Part shown: in pieces, positions 15,773 through 24,214 of the stretch
Numbering within the stretch: position 1 is the first letter of the stretch
How the letters are laid out: the number at the start of each line of letters is the position of its first letter
DNA from: Saprospiraceae bacterium
Lineage (GTDB): Bacteria > Bacteroidota > Bacteroidia > Chitinophagales > Saprospiraceae
Direction of reading: 5' to 3'
Assembly (NCBI GenBank): GCA_021604865.1
Contig: BQJU01000007.1
Span: 89,362 to 153,361 of the forward strand
DNA length: 64,000 nucleotides
The notes under the pieces: model-generated
Databases searched by the model: none
Seen by the model: the letters and a program-made list of their open reading frames with translations, nothing else
What the model was told of the DNA's origin: nothing
Program-made: the position numbers and the translations under genes

Positions 15773-16946
15773 ATAGCGGGATATTTTCAATAATCTCCAG
15801 TCCATAACCAATCAAGCCAATCCTCCTTTTCGGGTGATTAGAAATGACTCGCATCTTTGTTACACCAAGATCCCTTAGAATTTGGGCACCAACACCATAA
15901 TCGCGTTGTTCACTTTCCAACCGACCTTCCAAGCTAGGAGATTCTCCCTTGCTTTGTTTTTCCTGGATATCCTGTAGCAAATGTAACATGGCATCTCCTT
16001 TTTCACCGTGCCGCATATACAGTAGCAGTCCTTTACCTTCCTCGCTGATCATATTCAGGACAGCTTCCAATTGTTGGGCGTAGCCACCAAATAATGAGCC
16101 AATTATATCGCCGGTTTCTGTAGAAGAATGGACACGAATAAGCACCGGTTCATTCTCCTCCCAGTCGCCCTTCTTAATCGCTAGATGGATATCGTTTGTA
16201 GTGATCTGTCGATAGGCAATGACCTCAAAATCACCAAAACGAGTATTGATATTTACAGCAATTTCTTTTTTGATAATACGCTCATTCCGCATGCGGTAAG
16301 CGACCAAATCATTGATAGCAATGATTTTCAGATCAAAGCGCTCCGCAATTTTCATGAGTTTGGGTAAACGGGCAGGACTACCATCTTCATCCAGTACTTC
16401 AACAAGCACGCCAGCTGGATAAAACCCTGCCAATTTGGCCAGATCAATAGATGCTTCCGTATGTCCTGTGCGTCTTAAAACACCACCAGTTTTGGCTTTT
16501 AGTGGAAAAATATGTCCAGGTCGGGCAAAATCGGTGGCTTTGGTTTTCGGATCGATCAGAGCACGGATACCGGTAGCCCTATCGTAGGCACTGATGCCCG
16601 TTGTGCACCCCTGACCAATCAGGTCAATAGAAACGGTAAAGGCCGTTTCGTGCAGTGCGGTATTAGAGGTAACCATCATGTTTAACTCCAATTCCTCCAC
16701 TCGCTTTTCATCAATAGGCGTACAAATCAACCCGCGACCGTGGGTGGCCATAAAATTAATAATTTCGGGAGTCACACATTCTGCGGCACAAATGAAATCT
16801 CCTTCATTTTCCCGATCTTCATCATCTACCACAATGATTACTTTGCCCGCTTTAATATCCTCAATTGCTTCTTCAATGGTATTTAACTTGAAGTCAGGCT
16901 GGTCAGTTTCTTTTTGGTGGTTCCCAGACATTATTTTTGATTCCAT
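15771..16946 (-). CDS. ribBA: RibBA: DHBP synthase with degenerate GTP cyclohydrolase II half
   Basis: 391 aa. The N-terminal half (about 1-225) is an intact 3,4-dihydroxy-2-butanone-4-phosphate synthase for riboflavin synthesis: VVDDEDRENEGDFI, THGRGLIC, RRTGHTEASIDLAKLAG. The C-terminal half has the GTP cyclohydrolase II outline (VLIRVHSSTETGDIIGSL, RDYGVGAQILRDLGV, SNHPKRR). It lacks the zinc cysteines (CDCG is replaced by GGYA) and the RxxGRGIGL motif reads RHGEKGDAML, so only RibB activity is expected. The start may be Met6 (16931). It overlaps the end of the upstream glycosyltransferase gene by 29-44 bp. Confidence 0.9.
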   Translation of the reverse strand: MESKIMSGNHQKETDQPDFKLNTIEEAIEDIKAGKVIIVVDDEDRENEGDFICAAECVTPEIINFMATHGRGLICTPIDEKRVEELELNMMVTSNTALHETAFTVSIDLIGQGCTTGISAYDRATGIRALIDPKTKATDFARPGHIFPLKAKTGGVLRRTGHTEASIDLAKLAGFYPAGVLVEVLDEDGSPARLPKLMKIAERFDLKIIAINDLVAYRMRNERIIKKEIAVNINTRFGDFEVIAYRQITTNDIHLAIKKGDWEENEPVLIRVHSSTETGDIIGSLFGGYAQQLEAVLNMISEEGKGLLLYMRHGEKGDAMLHLLQDIQEKQSKGESPSLEGRLESEQRDYGVGAQILRDLGVTKMRVISNHPKRRIGLIGYGLEIIENIPL

Positions 16947-18129
16947 ATATAAATTTTATGAAGCCACTAAGTAGGGCAATGTTCATGCAAACAAAATAGC
17001 GAACTGCACGTAATGGAGCTATATTCAAATTTAGTTTCTTCAATAGAAGATCCAATAGTGGCAGACCGGCAAAAAAACCAAACAATAACAAAAACAGCAC
17101 AAGGTAAAATAAGTTGTAGCAAATCCCCAGGATTAATGAGCATAGTAATAAAAATCCTAGTAAAAATGGGCCAAACCATCGCAACACCTTGTGAGAAAAA
17201 AAAGCAAAATTCAGTGGACTGAACGGCGGCCACCATAAATGGGGGAAGGTCAACAGGTTCTGAAAATTCCCAGCAGAAATCCTGGATTTCCTCCGAAATT
17301 CCTCCTTTATTTCATGCGAAACCGCTTCAAAACATACGGCCTCTAATTCGTTGATAGCATTGCCCCCTTGTTCAAATGCCTTCATCGTTATATAAAAATC
17401 ATCAACCAGAAAAGTAGGAGGAACTTCTGAATAAAAATTCGATCGAATGGCATAACATCCACCAAAAGGGCCTATCATCTTACCCCACACAATCCCTTCC
17501 CGGTTTTTAAGGTACACTTCCGAAGAAATATAATGATTTTCAGGGACGGAAATCCCATCTGCCTGCATACCGGTATGCACCATGTGGGCATCAACAATCA
17601 CTATTTCCGGATTGAAAAAATGTTTAGCTAAATGGTAAACGGTTTTGGGACTCAGCATCACGTTGGCATCCGTAATCAAGAGAATGTGCTCAGCAGAATC
17701 GGCACGCTCCATTTTAGCCAATCGAACCATTTCGTTGACAACGCCGGGTTTTCCCTTTCTTTCCAGAAAAGGATTAAAATGGATTTGTTGGTATTTATCA
17801 GCAAAATCGGTAACAATCTCATTGGTTTGATCACTCGAACAGTCTGAACCGATATAAATGGCCAATTTTTCCGATGGATAATCCTGTTGGAGCAGGCTAT
17901 TCAATTTTTGTGCGATAACCTTTTCTTCGTTGTACAAAGACATGACAACGGTTACAAAGGGCAGCTGGTTTTGGTCCGGATAGATCAATCGATTATTGGA
18001 CTTTCCTTTCGCCAGCCATTTGAGCAAAATAGGATAAAAAACATAGGTATGTAAAATCCCTAGAAAACTTAAGTAAAAAATAATTTTTAGCGCTAGCTCC
18101 ATAAGAAAGATGAGCCAGGGGCCCAACAC
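16903..18129 (-). CDS. Membrane-bound family 2 glycosyltransferase
   Basis: 408 aa. One N-terminal membrane segment (about residues 10-32) is followed by a GT-A fold starting PFVTVVMSLYNEEKVI. The acceptor/donor motifs are SDCSSDQT, LLITDANVML (DxD-like DAN) and GPFGGCYAIR, and then VDDFYITMKAFEQG and RKSRISAGNFQ (the R..R..G block). Three to four membrane segments close the protein. This is the layout of processive or cell-surface polysaccharide GT2 enzymes. It lies 9 bp downstream of a GT4 gene, and both precede ribBA in one leftward unit. The start at 18102 (MELALK) is an alternative. Confidence 0.85.
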   Translation of the reverse strand: MLGPWLIFLMELALKIIFYLSFLGILHTYVFYPILLKWLAKGKSNNRLIYPDQNQLPFVTVVMSLYNEEKVIAQKLNSLLQQDYPSEKLAIYIGSDCSSDQTNEIVTDFADKYQQIHFNPFLERKGKPGVVNEMVRLAKMERADSAEHILLITDANVMLSPKTVYHLAKHFFNPEIVIVDAHMVHTGMQADGISVPENHYISSEVYLKNREGIVWGKMIGPFGGCYAIRSNFYSEVPPTFLVDDFYITMKAFEQGGNAINELEAVCFEAVSHEIKEEFRRKSRISAGNFQNLLTFPHLWWPPFSPLNFAFFSHKVLRWFGPFLLGFLLLCSLILGICYNLFYLVLFLLLFGFFAGLPLLDLLLKKLNLNIAPLRAVRYFVCMNIALLSGFIKFIYGIKNNVWEPPKRN

Positions 18130-18138
18130 TTTTCTGTT

Positions 18139-19350
18139 TTACAATGCTTCGACCATCATAGAGCTATAGGCATTCATTAAGCCAGACGCGATATGATGGC
18201 TTTCGTAGTGCCTCATCACAAAATCCTGTGCCTGGTGTCCCATCTTCTGCAGGGTTCCGTTTTGGCGCAAGCAATATTCAATGCCTTCTAAAAAAGCCTC
18301 AGGGGTATCGGCTACGATCACTTCGGAGCGATCTTCTGCTTTAATACCTTCTAATCCCAAGCTTGTAGTCAAGACCACTTTGCCCAATGCCATTCCTTCC
18401 AGTATTTTGGCGCGCATGCCGCTGCCCGACAGAAGTGGCACAACCATGAGGCTGTGCTGGTTGATAAATTGGAGGGCATCAGGCACCTCTCCATGTACCA
18501 CGAGATTTTTTCTTTTGGCATTTTTTAGCCAATCTGGTGTATTTCTACCTGCAACATGCAGGCTAAGATCCGGGAATTTTTTTGTCAGCTTTCCCCATAC
18601 ATTATCCAGGAACCAACCCAGGCCTTCCAAGTTAGGCATCCAGTCCAGTGACCCAATAAAAGCAATGGAAGGTGTCGTGTTATAACTTTTAAAGTCTGCT
18701 TTATAGATCTCCATATCCAAGCCAATTGGCGTCACTACTGCCGGCCCACGATAACCCATACTACGAAAATGTTTGAGATCGCGGTCAGTAATGGCCACCA
18801 TCATATCGTATTGCATCAATTGCTGGGTTTCAAAACGTTTCAGCTTGGTTGTCAGATGATCCAGATACCACTTTTTAGGCCAAATCCTGGTGTTGTTGGT
18901 AATGCGTTCCCAGATTTCGTATTCTACATTGTGGGCGCGCATGGCAATAATAGCATCGGAGTATTTCCGAATAACCGGGATATATGGAGCCAGATAGAGG
19001 GTTTCCAATTGGATGACATCAAATTCCTCACGTTTCAGAAGCTCAATCAGCTTATTGGAAAACTGATCAGACACAAAACGGGAAATATGATAAGATTCTG
19101 GTGAAAAGAGATTCTTCAGCGCCTCCAAAGGTTTGATGCGATTGTCTACTTCGACAGTGTAAATCTGATCATAATGTCTGAAATCATCAGGAAGCAAATT
19201 GAGGTCGAAATAATGCTTCTTGGTATTCATGGCCAAAAGCGTCATTTCGCAACCTAAATCGCAAAGAGCTTTACTCAGGCTGGTCACTGCAATGGATTCG
19301 CCATCTTTCAACGGGAATGGGAACTTCTTGCAGAGTTGAAGAATTTTCAT
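18139..19350 (-). CDS. Family 4 glycosyltransferase
   Basis: 403 aa, a GT-B fold retaining glycosyltransferase. The N-terminal part starts MKILQLCKKFPFPLKDGE, and the C-terminal donor domain contains IAFIGSLDWMPNLEGLGWF, LHVAGRN and VVHGEVPDA. It ends with the nucleotide-sugar motif LSGSGMRAKILEGMALGK (E-x7-E type). It is soluble or peripherally membrane-bound and probably acts with the GT2 encoded 9 bp downstream in making a surface glycan. The sugar and acceptor are not deducible. Confidence 0.87.
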   Translation of the reverse strand: MKILQLCKKFPFPLKDGESIAVTSLSKALCDLGCEMTLLAMNTKKHYFDLNLLPDDFRHYDQIYTVEVDNRIKPLEALKNLFSPESYHISRFVSDQFSNKLIELLKREEFDVIQLETLYLAPYIPVIRKYSDAIIAMRAHNVEYEIWERITNNTRIWPKKWYLDHLTTKLKRFETQQLMQYDMMVAITDRDLKHFRSMGYRGPAVVTPIGLDMEIYKADFKSYNTTPSIAFIGSLDWMPNLEGLGWFLDNVWGKLTKKFPDLSLHVAGRNTPDWLKNAKRKNLVVHGEVPDALQFINQHSLMVVPLLSGSGMRAKILEGMALGKVVLTTSLGLEGIKAEDRSEVIVADTPEAFLEGIEYCLRQNGTLQKMGHQAQDFVMRHYESHHIASGLMNAYSSMMVEAL

Positions 19351-19436
19351 GCAGAAATAGGTTTATACTCTATCAGCAATAGTCAAGGTTTAGGGCAACT
19401 ATTTATCGAACTGAAAGACAGTTAATTACAAGGCAA

Positions 19437-19487
19437 ACTCTCATGGTCATCTTCCCTGAAGGGTAAAAATCAGGGTTTGCAAAAATA
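19437..19487 (-). promoter_or_regulatory. Possible promoter and leader hairpin of the glycosyltransferase unit
   Basis: On the minus strand a TATTTTTG box (19487-19480) is followed by an inverted repeat with outer arms GCAAAC/GTTTGC and inner arms CCTGA/TCAGG. This lies about 90-135 nt upstream of the GT4 start. No convincing -33 box is present, so the call is weak. Confidence 0.3.
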
Positions 19488-19525
19488 CTTTTTTTCCGCC
19501 ATTTTTTGCATTTATCCAAATCAAA

Positions 19526-19894
19526 CTACGTTGGCTGGACGACCTCCGTGTCTTTATCCCAGGGCGGAGTCACGATACACAGTATTTCAAGGGTTACTTC
19601 TCCATCATTGGTTACGAATTGTTCCGCTCCTGGTGGAATGAATAATAACTCTTTTTTCGACAACCGGACTGCTTCCCCATTAACATAAGCCGTACCACTT
19701 CCTTCTAAAACGATATAAACTTCTGAACGTTCCTCCAAGTGGTGTGGCAACGAAGATTTCCCCGGTTCCAATGTAGCATAAGCCAGACTGTAGGGAGTGT
19801 CCGGATCTCCATTTTTAGGATGCAGCCACTCCCTGATTTTAGTTTCATCGCCAGCTATGAAGGCTTCGATCTCCTTCAATTTTTTAACGATCAT
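19526..19894 (-). CDS. Small cupin-domain protein
   Basis: A 122-aa single-domain cupin. Motif 1 is SLPHHLEERSEVYIVLEGSG (G-x5-HxH-x4-E-like, with HH and E) and motif 2 is ELLFIPPGAEQFVTNDG, where the usual metal His is Gln. A metal may be bound through the remaining His/Glu residues. The reaction is unknown; such proteins may be isomerases, dioxygenases or ligand sensors. It follows the M1 peptidase gene by 8 bp, so they are co-transcribed. Confidence 0.82.
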   Translation of the reverse strand: MIVKKLKEIEAFIAGDETKIREWLHPKNGDPDTPYSLAYATLEPGKSSLPHHLEERSEVYIVLEGSGTAYVNGEAVRLSKKELLFIPPGAEQFVTNDGEVTLEILCIVTPPWDKDTEVVQPT

Positions 19895-19902
19895 TCCGGT
19901 GA

Positions 19903-21771
19903 TTAATTGGAAGAAGAATAAGTATTATTTTCCGATTCCACATCTGCCATTCCTCCTTTCGGATCAATGACAATATTTACAATCTGGTCTTTGCTCTGAC
20001 TAAGGGTAATCTGATATTCAGGATTCGTCCAGGGCCAATCTTCAAGAACGGTGTATTTAATGGTCGCATCCGGAGATGGTTTGGCTCCACGCATGATTCG
20101 GAGTGGAATATTAAACAATTCGCTCGTTCCGTCTTTATAGCTGACCAATACATCAAGTGGCATAGGCATTAATCCGATTCTTTGTAGTGTCACAAGGGTA
20201 TTGCGATTATCGGCTTCAACACTTTTAATCCCATAGTCTATTGTTTTCGTGGTATTGACAAAATATTCGCGGTACCAATCCAACTCCAAACCGGAAGATT
20301 TTTCCATAATACGGATAAAATCATTGGCATTGGGATGTTTAAATTTCCAGGTATTAAAATAGTCCAATAACCCGGCATCAAAAGCCTGCTTCCCTATAAT
20401 GTATTCCAATTGAGCCAGAAAAACAGAACCTTTTACATAAGCGGCTACACTATAACCTGCATTGGTATTAAAATGGTCTGAATGAGTAGTTAATGGTTCT
20501 TCCAGGCCGCTTTTTGAGAACCCTGCGTAACCACTATATGTTCCCACAAGAGGATTTTCAACCATTTGTCCGGGAATTAACCCCAAACCTTTCAAATGAT
20601 TCATCACCCGGCTGGATGCATAACTGGTAAACCCTTCATCCATCCAGGCATATAGGCTTTCATTTGTACCTAAAACCATTTGATACCAGCTGTGCAACAA
20701 TTCATGCACTGATACACCAACCAGGCTGCCCAAACTTCTTTCTCCAGTGATTAGTGTGGCCATAGGGTATTCCATTCCACCATCACCTCCTTGTATAAAG
20801 GAATACTGTTTGTATGGATACTGGCCAAAATTTTTATTGATGTACTCAAAGGCTTTATCCATAATGGCTGGCAATGCCACCCAGCTATCTGTTGTATTAT
20901 CATTTTTCTGATAGAAAAAATTGAGCACCAGTCCATCAGCTCTGGTAAAGGTATCGTGAGTATAATCGGGGTCAGCGGCCCACATAAAGTCATGAACCTG
21001 AGGGGCAACAAAATGCCAGGTCAATTTTTTGCCTTTCTTTTTGGGAGGATCGGTATTTTCTCCAGCATATCCATGCCCAATATCTTCCGGATTTTGTAGA
21101 TAACCGGTTCCCCCTATAGTGTAATTCCGGTCAATAGTGATGGACACATCATAATCGCCCCAAACGCCATAAAACTCCCGGGCTATATAAGGATTAGCAT
21201 GCCAACCTTGGTAGTCATATTCGCACATCTTAGGGTACCACTGCGCCATAGAGTACGCAATACCTTCCGCATTATCACGGCCAGATCTTCTAATTTGTAC
21301 AGGTACTTGTGAATCAAACTCCATATAGAATTCAGCTTTCTCTCCTGGCTTGATGGGTTCTGCCAATTGAACTTCCAAGATTGTTCCTGCAACTTCAAAT
21401 TGCAAATCTTTACCATTTTGTTTTAATACCTGAATTTTGTGGTATCCCATTTCATCCTTTTCCAATTTAGAAATGCGATCGCTAACCCGGGGATCAGCGT
21501 CAGGAATCGTTCTGGAACGCACATCCATCATACTGCCTGGCTGAAAAGCATTGAAATACAAATGGTAAAAAACACGGTCCAATTGATCAGGAGAATTGTT
21601 GTAATATACCAAGGTTTGTTTGCCACTAAACTGGTGTTGTTTGGTATCAAAATCAATATCCATTTTATATTCCACTGCCTGTTGCCAGCGATCAGGCTGG
21701 GCTTGGGTAATTACAGCAATCGAAAAAAAAGAAAGAAATAACGATAACAAGCTGAACTTTTGCATTTTCAA
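19903..21771 (-). CDS. M1-family (aminopeptidase N-like) zinc metallopeptidase, secreted
   Basis: 622 aa with a signal peptide (MKMQKFSLLSLFLSFFSIAV...AQ). The N-terminal beta domain is followed by the exopeptidase motif GGMEYP (around residue 327). The zinc site HELLHSWYQ, near residue 354, has the third ligand Glu in YAWMDEGFTSY. All catalytic residues are present. The C-terminal part, about 130 residues, is beta-rich and lacks the large helical domain of E. coli PepN, as in many secreted Bacteroidota M1 enzymes. It digests peptides in the periplasm or outside the cell. It sits between a solute-binding lipoprotein gene and a cupin gene on the same strand. Confidence 0.9.
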   Translation of the reverse strand: MKMQKFSLLSLFLSFFSIAVITQAQPDRWQQAVEYKMDIDFDTKQHQFSGKQTLVYYNNSPDQLDRVFYHLYFNAFQPGSMMDVRSRTIPDADPRVSDRISKLEKDEMGYHKIQVLKQNGKDLQFEVAGTILEVQLAEPIKPGEKAEFYMEFDSQVPVQIRRSGRDNAEGIAYSMAQWYPKMCEYDYQGWHANPYIAREFYGVWGDYDVSITIDRNYTIGGTGYLQNPEDIGHGYAGENTDPPKKKGKKLTWHFVAPQVHDFMWAADPDYTHDTFTRADGLVLNFFYQKNDNTTDSWVALPAIMDKAFEYINKNFGQYPYKQYSFIQGGDGGMEYPMATLITGERSLGSLVGVSVHELLHSWYQMVLGTNESLYAWMDEGFTSYASSRVMNHLKGLGLIPGQMVENPLVGTYSGYAGFSKSGLEEPLTTHSDHFNTNAGYSVAAYVKGSVFLAQLEYIIGKQAFDAGLLDYFNTWKFKHPNANDFIRIMEKSSGLELDWYREYFVNTTKTIDYGIKSVEADNRNTLVTLQRIGLMPMPLDVLVSYKDGTSELFNIPLRIMRGAKPSPDATIKYTVLEDWPWTNPEYQITLSQSKDQIVNIVIDPKGGMADVESENNTYSSSN

Positions 21772-21831
21772 GAAATTAGTTTCGTTCTTAAATTATTATT
21801 TTAGCCTGAGTGGCTCATTTCAAATTCGAGT

Positions 21832-22899
21832 TTATTGCCAACCGGCTTCTTTCATCAAAGCCCTGGCATTTTCCATTTGTCGGGCAACTTCACTGAAATC
21901 AATACGCTTTTCGGAGAAACCACCTACTTCAATCAAGAAATCATTTGGCAATGCAAATAAATTAACTGGATATTCCTGGATAGAATTGCCGAAAGTCTCC
22001 TGTACTGCTTTGCCACTCAAATATTCCAACAGTTTCAATGAATTGTGGCGATGTGGGGTGTTTAAAAAAAGCCCGGCAGAGGTAAGGTTGTAATAGGTCC
22101 CCCCTTCCGGATTCACCGGGTATTTTATGGCCAGGGTATCCGCCAACTTAAAATAATCGGGATTGCCGGAATATTGCCAGCTTAGCTTAACCGAGGCGTT
22201 GATCAAACCGACGGTGCCACGTTTTTCATTTAGCGCTTTCATCATTGCAAAGCTATTCTCCAGGGGGGCTTCCGCCAAATTGGCTATCATTCCGGTTAGC
22301 CACCTCCTGGTTGATGCCTCACCCTCGGTAGCCAACATCGATGCCACCAGCGTTTGGTTAGCCCGGTTGCTAGCCTGGGTTAGCAATAATTTACCTTTCC
22401 ACTGAGGATTAGCAAGGTCGGAATACTGAACCAATTTCCTTTCATCAGTTGAGTGGCGAGGGAAGATAAACGCCATAGCCCATTTACTCAGTCCCATCCA
22501 GGTTCCCTCATAATCCATATTCCGGGAAGCAATATTTTCTTCCAGAATTTCAGTGGAAAAAGGTTGAAGCATTCCCTTGTTTTTCAACTCAAACATATCC
22601 CCCAAGTCGCCAAAAATGACCAGATCAGCTGATTTCACAGTTCCTTCCTGGTCTAGTTTGGCAATCAAACTATCCGCGGCTGCCATCGTTATGGCCACCC
22701 GGGTTTCCATATTATTTTCAAAACCTTCAAGCAGCCCAGGCGTAAACGCACGGTGTGCATAAAGGTTGACTATTTCCGTAACCAGTTGGGTTGGTTGATT
22801 GGGCGTATTTTCTTTAGGTTTTTGCCCATCACAACCCAATTGTAGAATTGTCATCAACAATAAACTGGGTAGGTAAAGCCTATCTATTCCTCTTTTCAT
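21832..22899 (-). CDS. Extracellular solute-binding lipoprotein (FbpA/AfuA-like, orphan)
   Basis: 355 aa with lipobox LQLGC (Cys23). It has the two-lobed periplasmic binding protein pattern of the Fe3+/polyamine group: an early VNLYAHRAF, ADLVIFGDLGDMFELKNKGML, then YSDLANPQWKGKLLLT and TVGLINASVKL. It ends with LKLLEYLSGKAVQETFGN. In FbpA-type proteins two Tyr bind ferric iron; here the corresponding region has TYYNLTSAGL. No ABC permease or ATPase is adjacent, so it may serve a distant transporter or act as a receptor. A palindrome lies 15 nt upstream of its start. Confidence 0.83.
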   Translation of the reverse strand: MKRGIDRLYLPSLLLMTILQLGCDGQKPKENTPNQPTQLVTEIVNLYAHRAFTPGLLEGFENNMETRVAITMAAADSLIAKLDQEGTVKSADLVIFGDLGDMFELKNKGMLQPFSTEILEENIASRNMDYEGTWMGLSKWAMAFIFPRHSTDERKLVQYSDLANPQWKGKLLLTQASNRANQTLVASMLATEGEASTRRWLTGMIANLAEAPLENSFAMMKALNEKRGTVGLINASVKLSWQYSGNPDYFKLADTLAIKYPVNPEGGTYYNLTSAGLFLNTPHRHNSLKLLEYLSGKAVQETFGNSIQEYPVNLFALPNDFLIEVGGFSEKRIDFSEVARQMENARALMKEAGWQ

Positions 22900-22914
22900 G
22901 CCTAGATGTTATGG

Positions 22915-22957
22915 TTCTTTGACAATTCCCGTGATTCCAAGTTTATTAGTCAAAGAA
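22915..22957. repeat. Palindrome of the TTCTTTGAC family (copy c), 5' leader of the solute-binding gene
   Basis: TTCTTTGAC (22915-22923) pairs exactly with GTCAAAGAA (22949-22957). The 25-nt loop includes CCCGTGATT, which matches the CGTG(G/A)T block of copies a and b. The proximal arm ends 15 nt upstream of the minus-strand ATG at 22899. Confidence 0.8.
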
Positions 22958-22991
22958 GGGAAATTATTACTTTTTTAATTTTTGAACACCA

Positions 22992-22999
22992 CAAATGTA
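22992..22999 (-). promoter_or_regulatory. -7 box for the solute-binding lipoprotein gene
   Basis: On the minus strand TACATTTG matches TAnnTTTG. A start near 22985 would give a leader of about 85 nt containing palindrome copy c. The -33 region is weak (CTG instead of TTG). Confidence 0.35.
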
Positions 23000-23105
23000 A
23001 TTTTTTTGCGTCATTCAGATTGCCGTTCCTAAAATCATATCTGAATAAGAACAGAATACTTGTGACAACTTCATCGTCAACCTACCTTTTTATAAAAGTG
23101 TTTAT

Positions 23106-23113
23106 TAACTTTG
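23106..23113 (+). promoter_or_regulatory. -7 box for the DUF6580/DUF5522 pair
   Basis: TAACTTTG matches TAnnTTTG and lies 24 nt before the ATG at 23138. The A-rich leader AAAAAAACAAAAAGATA is typical of Bacteroidota translation starts. No clear -33 box is visible. Confidence 0.4.
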
Positions 23114-23137
23114 TAGTAGCAAAAAAACAAAAAGATA

Positions 23138-23710
23138 ATGGCAAAGCGCATTCAATTAAGACTGAGTATTTTAAGTTTAATAATTCTCGCAGCGGCAATG
23201 ACACGGCTTCTCCCCCATCCGCCTAATTTCACTCCTGTAGGGGCAATGGCACTGTTTGGCGCAGCCCATTTCAGCCGAAAATACCTGAGCATACTTATCC
23301 CTCTTGCGGCCATGTGGGTTAGCGATTTATTGTTAAATAATCTCGTTTATGCCAGTCTCTATCCCGATTTTTATTCTGGTTTTAGCTGGTTTGGCAATTT
23401 ATGGGTATACGCAAGTTTTGTCCTTATTGCCGGTCTGGGCTTTTTGTTATTGAAAAAAGTAAATCTACAAAACCTGCTTGGAGCTAGCCTGCTAGCCTCG
23501 ATTGCCTTCTTCTTAATCACCAATTTTGGGGCTTGGGCAATTAATCCTATGTATCCCAAAACTGCTGCTGGACTGAGTGCGGCCTATATTAGTGGAATAC
23601 CTTTCTTTTGGAATACCATGGCCGGAGATTTGTTCTTTACAGCAGTCCTTTTTGGCAGTTACGCATTGATCACCAGAAATTATCCGCTATTAAAAACGGA
23701 AAATGCCTGA
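23138..23710 (+). CDS. DUF6580-family integral membrane protein
   Basis: 190 aa with about five membrane segments. The family's conserved N-terminal part is present: MTRLLPHPPNFTPVGAMALFGAAHF. It is followed by a second segment with Asp in MWVSDLLLN, then an aromatic loop (SGFSWFGNLWVYASF) and the late conserved GIPFFWNTMAGDLFFTAVLFG. The function is unknown; similar proteins are sometimes described as ECF-transporter S-like. Its TGA overlaps the start of the next gene by 8 bp (ATGCCTGA), so the two are translated together. Confidence 0.82.
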   Translation: MAKRIQLRLSILSLIILAAAMTRLLPHPPNFTPVGAMALFGAAHFSRKYLSILIPLAAMWVSDLLLNNLVYASLYPDFYSGFSWFGNLWVYASFVLIAGLGFLLLKKVNLQNLLGASLLASIAFFLITNFGAWAINPMYPKTAAGLSAAYISGIPFFWNTMAGDLFFTAVLFGSYALITRNYPLLKTENA

Positions 23711-24083
23711 TAAAGACAATGAAGAACTGATAGCGCCTGTTTTGAGGCCAACCCCGATGCAAGATCGGGGCAAGCTATTCGGGCCGCAAAGAATCACTTT
23801 TTCGATGATCTTTCGCAACTTTTTTCGTCCGTCTTGGCTGAGCCTAGATGAACGTCAAGTGCTCTATGATGCTTCGGCATCAAGCCAAGCCAGCCATCAA
23901 AAAAATGACGCTTTTCGCTTCCAAGATGAGCCTCCAGACAGGCTCATAGAAAACGTCGATTATTACCTGGAAGATGGCCTGTTTGTATTCACAGAACATT
24001 ACCTCCGCAAACGAGGCTATTGCTGCAAAAGCGGCTGCCGTCACTGTCCTTATGGCTTTCAAAAACCTACCGAAGAGGAATAA
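23703..24083 (+). CDS. DUF5522-type cysteine-motif protein with a repeat-encoded N-terminus
   Basis: 126 aa. Only residues about 81-118 are the conserved domain: LIENVDYYLEDGLFVFTEHY, then RKRGYCC and GCRHCPYG, with Cys107, 108, 112 and 115, probably a small metal site. Relatives as I know them are short and begin shortly before the DYYLE segment. Residues about 13-81 are encoded by a copy of the dispersed inverted-repeat family (23739-23949) that stays in frame throughout. It overlaps the upstream DUF6580 gene by 8 bp, and the start is set by that coupling. Confidence 0.75.
   Translation: MPDKDNEELIAPVLRPTPMQDRGKLFGPQRITFSMIFRNFFRPSWLSLDERQVLYDASASSQASHQKNDAFRFQDEPPDRLIENVDYYLEDGLFVFTEHYLRKRGYCCKSGCRHCPYGFQKPTEEE
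23739..23949. repeat. Dispersed inverted-repeat element, copy F, inside a coding sequence
   Basis: The left end TTTTGAGGCCAACCCCGATG continues to GGGGCAAGCTATTCGGGC (shared with copy E), then CGCAAAGAATCACTTTTTCG (shared with A, H and J). The right end, CGCTTCCAAGATGAGCC through CCTCCAGACAGGCTCAT, matches the family's other terminus. The inner CAAAAAAATGACGCTTTTCG resembles copy B. The whole 211 bp lies within the open frame of the DUF5522 gene. Confidence 0.75.
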
Positions 24084-24214
24084 AAGCATGATTTTGTCAA
24101 TATCAAAAAAATGCTACTATCCTGGTGGTCCTAATTGTTGAAACTTGAATCCAAAGTCATCATTTAACAACTATCAGGTCAACTAGCCAGTCATTCCGCT
24201 TATAACAAATCCCG

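Noticed and set aside
16903..16946. Frameshift between the GT2 and ribBA genes because of their overlap
   Set aside because: Both proteins have complete, family-typical ends; an overlap of 29-44 bp is compatible with coupled translation.
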